64,000 nucleotides of DNA, from the NCBI GenBank assembly GCA_014338405.1, contig JTDE01000024.1, positions 116,428-180,427 of the forward strand. The letters run 5' to 3'. Shown here in pieces: positions 45,407 to 59,300 of this stretch. The notes below the pieces were generated by a model. The model had not been told where the DNA came from, made no database searches, and saw only the letters and a program-made list of their open reading frames with translations. A program made the position numbers and the translations under genes. This DNA is from Paragonimus skrjabini miyazakii (taxonomy: Eukaryota; Platyhelminthes; Trematoda; Plagiorchiida; Troglotrematidae). The stretch's first letter is position 1, and each line of letters begins with the position of its first letter.

Positions 45407-48400
45407 AAAAAAACCATCAATCCGAACCACGAACAACATCACTAGTGTTCAAAGCTTTCCGAGGTAATTTTATGAGACTTCAGTCTGCCAAATATCAGCA
45501 CAGTGGATTCGGTGGAATTGCGTTCGGTCGAATACATGATCAGAGGTTACGTTTAAAAATGAATACGTTGTGTTAACCGGGTAAATAACTCTTAGTCATC
45601 AAGGGTCACGTGTATGATTACTGCTGAAACATACGTAACAGCTTCTCACCACTTTATTCCACCTAAACGAGTTATTATTCAGCCACTGCTTGTCCTTGGA
45701 AATACAGACCTGTTGAGTGAGAGCTATGCATTTTGCACCAGAACTGCCGACCGTGAGGTACAAACTATCCTGTTTATTTTCTAACGAAGTTGAAAAAGCG
45801 CCGATTTTCAATCAATTTGCAGAGTTTAATTCTGTTTTTGCTAACGTTCAAGAGTTATAAACAGAATCAGTCGAATGTTATTAACAAACCTCTCTTGGTT
45901 TAGGCTTGAGCGTTTGCCGTGTCGTAAAGCATGTCAAACGTCTACTGTGCTTCCCAGTATCATATATTAGTCAACGAATCTTGGTAACATACGGTTCTTT
46001 CTTTCTTCGCTACCAATGACATTAATGTTTTTCGCTTCCAATCATTAGTTGCACAGAGGTCTAAATCCTAAGAACGTCATAAACGGCGGTAATTATCCAA
46101 AAGGGCTCACAGCTGACCTCACCGTAATTTAAGCGTCGCACAATTTAAAGATACTCCGGTTGCATTTTGCTTACATTTAACCACGGTGCAAATCGAAAGT
46201 CATCTAAACACAGAAGGCAATGTGAACTCAGCTTGAAACTTAAGTTTTATGACCTGAGTTTTGGGCAGATTCGACTGCCCTAACACCCAAACCATGGTTG
46301 TTTGTTTGGTCTCATAAGTTTTGCGACCATCTATGTTGCACAATTTATGGTGTCTTGAAAATGTCCGAGAGCAGTGGGATGTCACAAGCAGTCGTTGGTC
46401 GATCAATCGTCCAGTTTCTTTATATAAACAAGGTTGAAGCGAGTGTGTACAAAATTCACGTCACTGCGTGACAACCGTGTAGTCTTGATAGGATTCAGTG
46501 TGTTTAACCCTGAATCCAGATTTTTCGAAAACGAGAGCGACTTTCAAATCCCACCGTGTAGTCATAAAATGCCCATCAATCTGACAATCCGTCGTTTACA
46601 CTTGGAAGATTCTCTCAGTGTTTTTTGCTATATTCAAACAGTTAATCCGCCCAACCATATTCAAAGCCTGCAGGTAATCTGAGGACTGGATCGTCTATAA
46701 AAGTGTGATGCTTAAGAGTGGCTTCGATAAATTTTACGGTTATATGTAATTGAGATCCACATTGATAACATACTTTACAAAACTTGACAAAAGACTCTAT
46801 ATTTTGACAATTTTCAGTTAATATATTGTCGGATTAAATGACGGCCCAGCAAGATACTTCAGGGTGAACTTGCACGGCAGCATATTATTTGTAACACAAT
46901 CAACGCTCCAAGTCAATTCTGAGTTTCAGTAGGTTTATTTAGTTGACTGAGTAGTCTCAGGATTGATGACTGTAAGCTTACAGCATGATAAGTGTAAAAC
47001 TGTGTTTGTCAACAATCGGTATATCTGTAGCTGTTAGGTAAAAGGTATATGAATTTTCAAGTCCGCTTTGACCTCCTTGTTTGTGACAGTGTTTGGCTTA
47101 ACAGTGGACTTAAGCAAATGACACTCACAAAATTCGGTTACGGCACGACGAGCAACACGATCTACTGACATTGCAGGTTTGCGTGTTTACGATAAGCTAG
47201 TATGATGGCAAGTGCCGAATAACATTGCGGGTACAATTTTGAAAGCCACTTAGATACTGTGATAGGACCATTTCATAAATCTTTAAGTGAGGAGCTAGTC
47301 AAGTATTGCCTGAGCAAACCTTTCAAATTCGCAGCATCCATAAAGGTACATGCACTTACAGACAACTCATAAGAGTAACATTCAATTCAGTTTTAATACC
47401 TATCGGTCGGCGTATTAGGATATGGAGCACAAGATACCTCGCGTGATGACTACATATACAGACAGCATCAGGATAACTGGGCTGCCAATTGGGTCAGTTA
47501 GATATTCCACAGCTATGACCAAAGTAGTGACTCATCCACCGGTACAAATCATATATCTCACCACGGTTTGACCAAGAACTGATGATTCCATACATAGCGT
47601 CTCCCGTTTACGTCACATTCTTCTTAAAATGAGTAAGGTAAAACTATGACGCTGCATCAAACGGCAAAACCGTGATTCACACATGAACGATCTGCATCAA
47701 ATCATGTTCATCCACCCACAACCTAAACAAAACTGGCATGGTAAGCAAAGCTGAGAGGGAAGTATCGCAACATTCAATCGTCAGCTAGATACACGTGAAA
47801 CAGAATCATCTTGGGAATTAAATCAGCTAATAGCTGAAAGTTGGGAAACGTCTTTAAATTAGTTCTGTCTAAAAGTTACACATGACTGATTAAATTTTTT
47901 TGGAAAACGGCGAAGCTAGATAGCTATTCTGTTGACCAACGCTACTGTTGTCTTGCTAGTTTTCCATAACCTTCCAACGACGGCTGAATAACGACAACCT
48001 AGGATACATGCGTTAGTAATGAAAATGAGATATAAGCAAACATTGCGTTTTTGCTTCGGGTGGAGCAAACAATGAGGCAGAGTTAGTTCGAACAGTAGGT
48101 GAGATTACATAAGCCCAGCTCCAGAGCGGACTCGATGTCTGGTAAACAAACAGGAAGAAGTATTTCCGATAAATTTAATCCACCTTGTTTTTCACATTGG
48201 CAACTATATATTAAACGATAGCAAATATCCTTACGAAAATATTTTTTTCAGTACTTCCCAATCTCATTGCCGACGTTTGGAACTATCTAAATCTAACAAT
48301 TTACGGATTTACTTACAAACTAAAGTTTGGACGTGGGTATAGTTGCAATGACGAATTAACAACCAGATGTTGAATAAAACATTTTGTCTCGAATGTTTCA

Positions 48401-50769
48401 TTCTTTGTTTCAATATATTCACAAACTATCTCGCCAGTGCATATGTTGAAAAGCTTTTCAGTAATTTGTGCAGTCAGCTGTCCGACAATTTTTAACATTG
48501 TATACAATGATTATCATGGACAGTAAGATATTTGCAAAATTACCCAAGCACGTTGATTGTATTCTGTGTATACCATAGTGACAAAGTTTACTAAAACAAG
48601 TATCCAATTTGTGTTAGTGAATGCTCGTGGTTTCCTATATCAATATTTATATCGCTAGAGGTCATGTACGTTATACCATTTAGTATGATGCTATTTATAA
48701 CAGACTGAGAGACACTTTATGCAAAGAACCTAACAGAATAAAAAGTAAAAATAATTACAAAATCATATATTAGTTTGCACGTTTTGTGTACACTTGAAAT
48801 GCTTTTAAACGTTTGAAGTTGTATCAATTTTATCCTTTGTCGAACTGGTGGTATACGCGTTTTACGGTCAAAGGCCGCAACACATGAGTGACAGAACTCT
48901 GTAAACTGTAGTTAACTTGCTGGCCGTTTCCTGAATACAGCACACAAGGGAACGTCAGTTTCTTGACCAGACCAGCTTGTACCTCATTCGAGATTTTGGT
49001 CATAGTTAGAACAAACGCCTTGCCATTCAGACCTACAGCCTTCGTTTGGTCACATTCTTGCAGATGGAACGGTAAACATAGGTTATGGGATCAACAGACA
49101 AACCTCCATTTTCTAGTCAGGCTTTCCGTCACTTCACAGCGCCTTCAGTTACTGAGGCCTAAGCAGTTCAAATAAGCCCTATTCACCCCAATACTCCCTG
49201 CTGTTTGGTGTTGACGACGCTGTCTTTATTTAAAACACCCCGATTGCATTCAAGGGCACGTTGAGCGAAGCTTGTTGTGTTACGATAATCACACAACCCC
49301 TGCGGTGACCACGAAAATCCCATGAAATCAGGCTTCACGGTGGCAGCGATGATTGACCCAAGATGCAGGTAGTCTTTTGTCTAAAGTAAAAACAGATGGA
49401 GATAATCAGTGAGTTGCTGCACGTTTCATTGTACAGTTCAATATTTACTAGTGGTTTAAAGCATCTCATTAACTTAAATGAAATTGAATGCCAACCGTTG
49501 GGGGTTTGATTGGATGAAAACCAGCGAATAGAATTGTGTTAATCTAGTCTATCTATGCTCTACCAGCCTAGTTACAAAGTCACAATTGAAGTCCGGCCAT
49601 TTTTCACCAGAATTCAATTTTCTTAATTACTCTACTGTTGACTGTTACCGAAAGTAATGGAACATCGCAGAATACAAACAAGCAACTGTTGGAACGTTAA
49701 GCTAAAATTTGCAAGATAAGTGTAACTCTAAACAAACATATTCTTTCCAACTACAGAACGTGGAGAAAATTATTGAATCAGTCATGTGAAACTTGGGTTA
49801 GTTATACACAGTGACTCAATGAACAATGAGATTAAACTGACGCATCAATTAACCTGTCAATAATATGTCAGCTTGGTATACAATTACCTGAAGCCGAAGT
49901 AAAATTGTACAAGGAGTATCGATGCAGTCCTCCAAGGCAGCTGTTGCTTACTACCTCTGCTTGATTACATGGACGGCGGTTAATGCTTCCGGAGTATTTA
50001 CAACTTGTATTCATTTGTCTTATTTCTTGCATGATTGTGCTGATGGCGATTGACATTACTCACACACACCCCAGTGATTTAGTGAGTACATGTTACAAAA
50101 GTGGGCGATCATTCCAGAGTAGTTGTCGTTAAGTGGGACTGATTTTGTAGTGCATATCACAATACTTGGCCAAATGTTGATCGAATCATCGAGAACAACG
50201 GCGTAATCCGTTTCAAAGCGACTTCACTGCCAGCGAGTTGATACGGATCCCAGTTACAAAAGCCTCAGTGGAAATTTTCATAGATCAGAATGGACTCAGA
50301 TCAAAAGCAGCAGGTGGTCTCCTGCATGAGTCGGTTACTCCACAGCTGGGATTCTGCAGGCGTACTCAATGAATATACAAGAATTCGACCCCTGTACACA
50401 TAGGTCACGAACTACTACCGAAGCCTTAAAGGTTTAAGGTCATGGTAAATCCAAATGAAGTTTTAGTTTCCTATGTTTGAAAACGGCTACAAGAAGGAGA
50501 ACAAACCTTGCTCGGGCGTTTCTGTTTCTGTGGTCGTTGTTGAAAAATTGCTTTGGACGATGTGAAGAAAAAGTATGTGAAACCAAATAAACGGTAAATT
50601 CAATCACGTTTCTGACTGTAATCACTTCAGCAACGCCCACTGACATGACCCTCAATCAGTTAAGGACCAGTAAGACTGAATTAGTATAACGGTCAGGAAA
50701 CTTGTAGCCCTGATAGTCTCCCACATATGAGTAGTTCGAGTAGTAATCTAAAACCCTCAACTGACTTAG
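45407..50769. other. Unannotated DNA
   Basis: No recognisable element in 5.4 kb. A frame at 46434-46682 ends in ...NPPNHIQSLQ at a CTGCAG|GTAATC junction and begins after a CCAG. It could be an exon but shows no known motif. Other frames (48313-48507, 48963-49175, 49868-50056, 50440-50655) are unremarkable. Confidence 0.45.
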
Positions 50770-51500
50770 ACACAACCATAGAGTTTACTGTGTTCCGATC
50801 TGAACAAAACTTAAATGTGAAGTCTGCAAAGTATTCCACCTGTTCCATTACTGCGTTCCAATGAGTGACCTCTGAAACATCCTTCCATATTTGCTGAGAA
50901 GAGATGTACCAACGAATGACGTGGTGTATGAAATTGTTTGTAGTTAGGAATTAGGTCTCCCTCAGATTGTGTGTAATTCCTCAGGAATAGGCGTAATTCT
51001 ACTAGTCTCTCTGGATACAGTATTATCATGAGCCTCATAATTCTTTTAGTGACTCGTTTCTGAATACTTTCGGTAAGTGTAAAACCGTTCTTAAGATAAG
51101 AAAGGCGGGCATGCACATTTGTTTCCAGGTGTGAGAGGATTATGGAAGCGAACACACAGTGATACACTTCAAGGTGGATTGCAACACAACTTCCTTCTAA
51201 AAGGTTCAAGGCTATTTGCGTCTTTTTAAACAGTGGCTTCACAATTTGTGGAAAGACTCATAAAATCTGTGACTAAGATGCCTAGGTCTAGTGCGCATAC
51301 TGATACGAGTAGCTTTGCATCACCAGGACTGTACACTTTTTGACAATGAACGGCAAGTTATTTCCTAGGGACCACTAATTTAAGCAAGTCAAATCGTCTC
51401 GTGGTACTCTAGGACAGTTGACTAGTTGACTGTAGGTTCATGCTGTTTACAGGTACGTGGCCTTCTACAAGTATTACTATGAGATTAACCATCAAATTTG
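50770..51500 (-). pseudogene. CR1/Jockey-type LINE reverse transcriptase C-terminal fragment
   Basis: Minus strand. From about 51460 the scattered frames read DDLTCLN...WSLGNNLPFIVKKCTVL (family: L-x-x-W...L-x-F-N-x-x-K-C) and ALDLGILVTDFMSLSTNC (family: D-L-G-v-l-x-x-x-L-x-x-s-x-H). From 51242 an open 143-codon frame covers KKTQIALNLLEGS, SHLETNVHARLSYLKNGF, ESIQKRVTKRIMRL, LYPERLVELRLFLRNYTQSE and GDLIPNYKQFH, the thumb and C-terminus of CR1-like proteins. The terminal W-N-A-L-P segment appears as HWNAVMEQVEYF in another frame near 50850. No palm catalytic motif remains. It is 5' truncated, as is typical of LINEs. Confidence 0.75.
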
Positions 51501-51724
51501 TACTAAGTTTGTGAAACAGTAGGTCTGAGATAGGACAAATTGTGTTACTGAACAAATCAGATATCAGATACACAATAACCACACAATATTTTTGTCAACG
51601 AATAATTGTCGGGTATTACCTTGATTTAATGACATCCAATAGAGCAACTGGATAGCAGCATGTTGAAGAAACTTTAAAATGCTCGTATAACTACCATTGT
51701 CACTTGGTGGGTATTTAATTTTTT

Positions 51725-51945
51725 AGACACGTGATACGAATTGAACATCATCCATAATTGACTGCGGCTGTTGCATTCCCATAAACTTTCCAGTCGGCCC
51801 CTTTCGAACAGCAGAAGCACTAGACTCGAGTTTCGCTCTCATTAAAAGTAGCTTGTCAGTAGTGCATACACTTGTCATTGCTAGGGTTAGAACTCCGGTT
51901 ACGCTTTTCTGAGGCAGTCATGTTTACCACTGAGCCATTGACCTC
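51725..51945 (-). mobile_element. tRNA-derived SINE, copy E
   Basis: Minus strand. A-box-like TGGCTCAGTGGT at 51926-51937, a GGAGTTCTAACCC B-box remnant, GTATGCACTACTGACAAGC and the hammerhead region, then GGCCGACTGGAAAGTTTATG, GCAACAGCCGCAG and GATGATGTTCAA. About 80 percent like copy B by eye. It lies 290 bases from copy F in the opposite orientation, with heads facing each other. Confidence 0.75.
51817..51865 (-). ncRNA. Hammerhead ribozyme motif in SINE copy E
   Basis: Minus strand: stem I GCACTA, core CTGACAA (G8 of CTGACGA changed to A), stem II region GCT...AGC enlarged by about four bases, core GAAA intact, stem III ACTCGAGT, cleavage triplet GTC, stem I TAGTGC. Compared with copy B, stem I changed from GCGCTA/TAGCGC to GCACTA/TAGTGC. 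Both sides of one pair changed together and pairing is kept. The core change predicts loss of activity. Confidence 0.7.
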
Positions 51946-52112
51946 ACGTTAGGCACGACCAGATTATCATATGTGAAAGCCCGTCTACTTTCGCTCAATT
52001 ATTTGACGATTTCTTTGACATCAACTTGGAGAGATATCCTAGTCGAGGGGTCATCGATTGGAGCTAAAATACAGTAACTGTGTCTCCATTTCGAGAAGAT
52101 CAGGCAACCTGA

Positions 52113-52227
52113 NNNNNNNNNNNNNNNNNNNNNNNNNNNNNNNNNNNNNNNNNNNNNNNNNNNNNNNNNNNNNNNNNNNNNNNNNNNNNNNNNNNNNNNN
52201 NNNNNNNNNNNNNNNNNNNNNNNNNNN
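52113..52227. other. Assembly gap (115 N)
   Basis: A run of unknown bases. It separates two SINE copies in opposite orientation, so collapse or failure at an inverted repeat is a likely cause. The 115-base size may be an estimate. Confidence 0.95.
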
Positions 52228-52329
52228 AAGGGGCCGACTGGAAAGTCTATGGGAATGCGACAGCTGCAACCAATTCTGGGTGATGTTCAATCTATAGGAA
52301 AATCAAAATCCCCTACTACTCATTAGTAG
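52228..52329 (+). mobile_element. SINE 3' part, copy F, emerging from the gap
   Basis: AAGGGGCCGACTGGAAAGTC, GGGAATGCGACAGCTGC and TGGGTGATGTTCAATC, then CCCCTACTACTCATTAGTAG, are the body and tail of the SINE. The tRNA head and ribozyme would lie inside the N run. Confidence 0.75.
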
Positions 52330-53218
52330 ACGGATAGTGGTTGGTCGATCAGACGCTGAATAAATTAATTAAACTTCATGTGAACAACAATGTAGCAGAC
52401 AAGACTTTTTCCGCGTCTGATCACCAGGCTAATTACAAACGATAAATATGAAATCAGTAACTAGAAATAGTCAGAAAAACGGTCAACAAAGGTTGTGTAT
52501 AGGACGTTCGTTTCCAGTTACGCAATCGCTGTTCAAAATTGTGGGATCGACTGATTGTATGCCATAACGGATTAAATGTCCGCATCATCCGTTCAGACAG
52601 CAAACACGAACTAGATCTTGTCTTATGTGTTAGTTGTAAGCAGACGAACAAACCACCAATTTAGACATTCTACAACTGGAGCCAGTCAACTGACGTCATG
52701 TCCAAAGTAATGGCCTGATCAATCCTCTGCGATTCAGCTGCTTCGGATACCAAGTTTCAGACCTATATTTATGAAATGTTTGAAATGGAAACTGAATTGC
52801 ATTATACCCCAGCTGATTCTAACTAGTGCACATTCAAGTGATATGATAACGGTTATGTAATAACGTTCACCTTAAAGAAAAGCTGGTGTGACAGGCTCAA
52901 TTGAAGGTGTTCTTGCAACGTTGGATTACCAACTATTTATATGTGGAGTCAGCAAATTTGAAAAGTCAGATCAGATTAGATCAGGACGCTAGACAGCGTT
53001 TTCTCCTAAGTGCGTACTTAGGTAAACAAGTATCAGAGATGACAGTTGGATGCATGGACAACAGAATTAAACAACGAAATGTGGATCCGTGTCAATTTTT
53101 GTTGTCTTGTCCCTAAACACTTCCTTTAACTTCGATCGACTGAACGTCGGTCACGATACAAAAACTGTTAGCAAAAAAACAAGAATTGCGGAACATTGCT
53201 TTGTTACTTTGGTTTCAG
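52330..53218. other. Unannotated DNA
   Basis: Nothing recognisable up to the polypyrimidine tract of the next candidate exon. Confidence 0.5.
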
Positions 53219-53338
53219 TGACCAATGAAATAGTCATTTGTTCAGATGGAGCCAGGTTTATTTTGAACTTCGCAAATTGCAGACATGAAAAATATTTCAT
53301 GCATTTTATCCATACTATTTATGGCACACTGAAAGAAT
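53219..53338 (+). CDS. Candidate exon, MRH-domain-like Cys-Arg-Cys block (partial)
   Basis: It follows a strong acceptor (TTTGTTACTTTGGTTTCAG). With two leading bases it reads TNEIVICSDGARFILNFANC and CRHEKYFMHF, in frame with the candidate exon at 20295. The C-x(3-5)-A-R-x-I-x-x-x-F-x-x-C pattern resembles the segment of MRH domains where an Arg contacts mannose between two cysteines. The 3' end is uncertain. A GTTTTA donor at 53339 would leave one base and join in frame to 61659, but it is a poor donor. A better CAG|GTTTAT at 53250 would cut the motif. The open frame otherwise runs to a stop at 53350. Confidence 0.35.
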
Positions 53339-53352
53339 GTTTTATATTGTAA

Positions 53353-56300
53353 CAAATATCATTAAATAGAAATGTTTTCAAAAGACTTGAATTGCAGTAT
53401 TACAAGTGACACCAATCTTATTGTTATCCGGTTCATGTAGCTTCAAAAGAGCCTGGACAGTTATATGATATAATATGTTGGTATATAGTGTCAGTTTAAT
53501 ACCCGGAATTGCATACCTGACTGTGAGCAGAACTAAGCATGAATGACTTCCATTGCATATTGACTGGTTCGATTACTTTATGTTGCGCACGAAGACCACC
53601 TCGATTCTGTAAGCCATGTGCAGTTGATTTGTAAAATGTAAAATTCGGATGTACCACAGCCCGTGAGGGCGTATACCATGGTACGAAAGTAACCTGATCG
53701 GAGGAAACTGGTTGTGGATTCGTTTACCAGTCAAGGTGAATCAGCTACCGCACCAAACTGACCAATTTTAGCCACTAGAACAAAAATATACGTTTGTGTA
53801 GTCTGCTTTGAACATAACCAAAAGAAACTGTCTTACAAAGGTTTCAACTTCTTGAAAAACTGACTACGAAAACTACATTCAACTTGAAACTGTAACATTC
53901 GGTGTCCTCAACGACAAAGAGATCGTTAGTGCCGGTTTGCCCATGTCTAATGATTTTACAACGAAAGCAACTGGCAGCATACTGAACGAAAAAAAATTTG
54001 ACTTCTGGTAATGCTTCCTCATGTTTTGTACTGCAATTGTTCAGTCAAGTACGGTGAAGGCAGGGTAGAACTACATTCTTGAGCGTGTAAGACGTTATCA
54101 CCCAGCATGGATTTTGGGCAAACTTAGCGCGTGGATAAATAGTGTCATCTAGGGCACAGAGTTCAATGTACGATCCGCAGTACGCACCATTCACGAATTA
54201 TCGAGGAATCCGACGAGATATGCTAAACCTCGGATCATCATGAATAAATGAAAGCGTGCATTATAACACAACCGTAGGAATTTATTTGACCTCCTCGCTC
54301 ACGCTAGCAAATTTACAGGAAAATCCCAGTTATTAAGCTTTGACGGCTTGGCTAGACCACTATAGTGGCAACTAGGATTTAAATGAATTTGTCCTATGTT
54401 TCATCTTTTAGAACCATCATGACTATGCGGTAAAAATCCAGACAATATTGTTTGTATTACATATCAGTCAGATTGGCTTTCAGCTTCCACATATGACTCA
54501 ACTTTTCTGTCAACAATTCTCCAAGACCGGAATGCGAACTCCGATTCACGTTTTCATAACACATTTATATCTGTACCAATGGTCTCACAAGATGCACGAT
54601 CGAATTCACATCTTTAAATATTCAGGAATATTTGCTCTTGAACGACGCTGTTGCTACCTCATCAATTACTGATTTTGACACGGATAAGCACCAGTGACGT
54701 GATTTGACCACCACAAAAGTCATACTTGGTGGTATTCGTGAAGTTTGCTGGCTGACCAGACATGCTGGTAGCGAAAGATGCTCACATCTGTGAGGGACTC
54801 AGTCTCACAAACCCAAATCCTAGACGGCCGTTGATATTTAAAATTACCGTAGTGGAACTTGGGGTTGCTTGAAGTCATTCACTAAAGACCTCCAATCAGT
54901 CGCATAAGTAACAGAAAATATGGGGTCTATCTGATTCATAGGTGAATTACTAAACGTTACTGTCGCGCCCATCGGCTGAGGAACATATTCTGAGGAATAT
55001 TCCACATTAATAAATGAACATCCCAGCGTTGAATCATTTTTGTCTAGGACCGGTTCATTAACTATGACCGCACACTTAGCCTAGTTAGAAGTACAGTCTG
55101 AGTGCGATGCGTTTTGTAAAGTGATTGACAATAATATTCATACCAATAGGCGGCAATCTTTCGGAAACTAAATCGAACCTGGAACGGTAAAGTCACACCA
55201 TTCTATATTGTGTTGGTGAAATTCATCCTAACTTATGCCAGATAGAGCTTAATTGCCAACGATAGATGATTTATGAGCTGTACGGTAAAATGGAAGGTCG
55301 TTAATATGCACGACTGATGAGACCAACATTTTGGCTGAAAACTAGAACGTCACTTCACGTTTTGTGTTAGGTAATCAAGTAATATCAAACACGAAACCAT
55401 CAGGGTATTGAAAAGATTCGCGATAAAAATAAGGCAGCGTGAGTGCATCTTGCGTAAATATTCATGCACATAGTGGTTTAAATTTTTGACAAGTTGATGA
55501 AGAAGAATCGCATTTGATATGCGTGCTGTACAAAGCATAGAAAGAAACATTATTTGTTGTCCATGAACGTAAGTCACAAGCTATGCAGTATTCAGAAGAA
55601 TTAGATTGTGGTCACACAACTGCACTGACGTGAACACTTCAACCACAAGAATATAAACAAAACATATTCAGCAAATTATCTAATCAAAACCGAAACGACA
55701 ATATTACCAATAATGTACAAGAATACGACTAGAAGTTTTGTGAACGTTAGGGGGAATAAAATGAATTTTTAAGCAAACCAATAATGTTTGCTGAAACGGT
55801 CCGATGATCGGAAGCGACCAAGATAGGTTTGATTTATTAGCTCGGAGAGCATCTTGAATCGAGTTAGAAGGCTACATGTAAAAATAATAAACTATTCATA
55901 TTAGCTGTTGATTGTAAATTGAGAATAAACCAGATACTCAATTATATCATTGTATATTGGAAAATGAACAACATGCAAGCTGAGCGGTTTCTGGTACATT
56001 GTTTCCATATACATTTGGTGTTCGTTCGGCAAACAGCGACATGAAATAATCTTACATGGTTGTAAATGAGGTTGAGGCAAGTGATTTAGTGTCAGTATGA
56101 GGTTGACTTCCTAAATAATATGGAGTTTTCTTAAGCGAAGCTGATTAACCCAAACACCGATACTCTTTTGTAACGCGGTGCTGACGCAATCAACATCGTT
56201 GCTGCGGGATTGTAATGGTTACCCTCATGCTAGCATGTATCTATGCGAAGTTCATTCGTTCCATCATTTTCTTGCTCTGCAATAAACCTATACAACTAAA

Positions 56301-59300
56301 TTTGTCATGTACTAGGTCAGTAGAAATGAACGGAGTGTTCACATCATACAGTTGCATAGGCTTTCGTCGTTTTGGGGAACTGAATAATCTGGATTCATTT
56401 TTTCTGATAAATAGGTTTATTTGTTTGGATTAGCAAAAACACTGTTTACGTAATAATCACATTTAAAAATAAACTTTTGTTTGATTTAAAAAAAATTTGG
56501 GCGTTAAAGCAGAAGGGAAGTATACCGGCAAAACAATCTAATAATTGTTGAAATGAAGATAATGGTTTTTTGCGCAACAAGGGGGTGAATCACATTCTAA
56601 ACTTACATAATTAGAACCATCCCAGTAAAAGATACTCAAAAACGGTTCTGTAAGATACGTAAGACGTGCGGCTGAAACAAAAAGGCAGAACCAGACAACT
56701 ACGTCCTGATTACCGAATGAGCAGAGAAAGACATCATCTGGGGACATCAACCAGTCTGATACATTCCATGTTAGTTTAATGCGTAATCCGCGTATTAGGT
56801 CGAATTTGTGTTAGTGACGTTTGTTTAGGAACATTGTGACACAGCTGACAATTTACGTCAACCTGATACTTATGCATATTGTCAATGTAGGTGTTTCTGA
56901 GATGGATCTTTATCGACATTGCTGCTTTGCAGTTTAAGAACCAATTTACATAAGCTTATCTTGATTTTTCGATCAATGTTTTCAAGAACCTGACGATAAA
57001 TGTGTAAGGTTTAGCCATATTGTGTCTCACGTTTGCCTCAGAAATCAAAAACCTATTTGGTATCGCATGGCTATTAGTTTCTGTCATCCAGAAAGATAGT
57101 TTTTACGACATCTCCTTTAATAACGTGGGGGATGCTGTCGACAATTTTCGCTTGGCTCTCTACTGTCTGAATATTGAAGAACTGTTTTTACTTGTCCAAG
57201 ACAGTGAAGTGAACAAATGGTGTGCATTTTGGGACATTTATTCTTTTGCGATTCCATTGTATAAATTAGCCCACAGTTTCTTATGAATTAGGCGACAAAC
57301 AGACGCACAACGAAATAGGGTGTCTATCGATTTTTTGGGTCCGGGGGACTTTAAATAAATGTAACAGTCATGTGTTTGGTTTTGATAAAGTAGCTGACTG
57401 GACCCAGTTAGAGTCTAAAAAGCAGAAAGCGCAGACATTCGGACAAAGCATTGTTTAGTGAATTGTCAGTAAAATTTGTCAGCTACTGCAAGTTGGCAAC
57501 GTTGTTCGCAAGTAATTTGATTATTGAGACACATGTGTCTCGTCTCAAAATAACAGGTAAACAAACCCTCAGTAATTAACTAAACATATGTAAGAAGGCC
57601 TAGAAACAAGGTGCCGGTTTATTTGAACAAGACTTTGGTAACAAAGGTAGACATAAATCAAACCGAGCACTGATAACGCCGCCGGCTAGCATGCCGTTAA
57701 AGAACGTAATTAGGGGCTACCATGTAAATATCGTTTGAAACCATTTGGAAGAATAATTTGAGAAGAAGCACGAACCAAGGAAACGTTAAAAATTTATACG
57801 CGTTGCAATGGATCATCGTGAAACTGTCTATACTTTAGAGCAATCCAGATGAAAGCACCTAGTTCGTTATGTTTGATTTTGCCTATTCGATATAAGCACA
57901 TTTATACTAATCGTAAAAGCCTTGTGTTTCATGCTTCGGAACCATTCTCATGTCATTGCAAATTTGATTACTTTTTCGATAATGTTCCTCTCCGGAAAAC
58001 CTTTGAGAATATCGCCTTACTGATAGTGACTGGGATGCAATGAGCCTTGTGGATCAAGCATATCGTAGCTATCAAGCTGAAGCAGCTTTCAATAATTTGG
58101 TTTTGAAACGTGTTATTTGACATTGTCTTGAAAAACCATTGCATCTCTCCTGCTCAACAATGTTGGTAGCTATGTTAGCGGTTGTCTGAAAGAAGCATCA
58201 GTCTAATACCTTGCTGTACTCATTAAATCAGGTCGATGAGTATGTAACATAGTAATCCAGCGGTAAACCACGAGATATTACTCAGGGTTTTTATAGAATG
58301 GCCAAATTAAAAATCACCCGGTAAATTTCAAAGCTGTCAAACCGCTGTCATTGCGCAAAATATATTCAACCCCCCAGTAGTAACGCGCTACAGAATAGTT
58401 CATATTTATTTTACAACAGTGATGAACTGTGCACTACCAAAAATATTCCTCACTGAATCTTCTTCTAGTCCAAAAGCACTCAACTGGAAATTTTACTCGC
58501 TGTTTTCTGACGCTTGAAGGACATCACATGCAATTAGATGAGTCGTCAGGTTTTTGGCATGTCTTACATAGGTTTTATAAGGACCGGTTCTTAGCCGTTC
58601 TTTCACATGGTCGTCTAGATCAGTTGTGCATCAGCCAATATGATAATTATGTCAAGACATAACATCTTCGGTCATAAACTTTCTAACCATGTTCTGAAGT
58701 ATTCTCTTTTTGATGTGCACTCGCCTTCCATCAGTCTTCCTAACTCACTGCTAGGGTCTAAATTCACGATTTGTACGAAGTAGAAAAGTGCACCAACCCA
58801 TTTCACGTCATTAGGGTTGAGTGTGTGAGAAAACCTTTCAGTTGCCAATTTTTCCTGTTAATGAATGGAAATTCAAAATCCTCTAGAAAAAAGTTTCCCC
58901 AACTTCTTGAACCAATTAGTAATAGCGATATTACACTACATATCAAAGTTAAATATCGCGAACTGTGCGGAAACTTTTGGGTGACTTAATGTTTCTGATA
59001 TTTTAAGATTCAGTTAACTCCAAATAGAAGTAAAGTTACTTGCACGTAACCTACTGAAGCCCAGATTAGTAGTACACGGTTCAAAAATTTTCATTAAACG
59101 CACCCACATGTTGAGACCAAAGAGAGTGGTGACAATTGGCTAAAATTCCTCCCTACAATATTGCGACATAATAACAGTACTTAAACATTGAAATAACAGC
59201 CGTGATTAATAGAAGTCAGCTGCCTATGTGACAATATCATTGAATGCTTACAAAGTACGTTTATTGGTCATTGCTGTTGCGTTAGCACCATGACCGCTTT

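Noticed and set aside
50811..51242. 143-codon frame as a novel host gene
   Set aside because: It contains the thumb and C-terminal blocks of CR1-type reverse transcriptases and continues into other frames of the same element.
52051..52297. Frames running through the N block
   Set aside because: Unknown bases do not stop translation in the ORF calculation; there is no sequence to support a protein.
55314..55346. CTGATGAGACC...GGCTGAAAAC resembling a hammerhead core
   Set aside because: Stem II has a mismatch and a wobble, and neither stem I nor stem III can be formed from the flanking sequence. A similar GACTGATGAGACCAA at 9245 lacks the GAAA part. Probably chance or too decayed.
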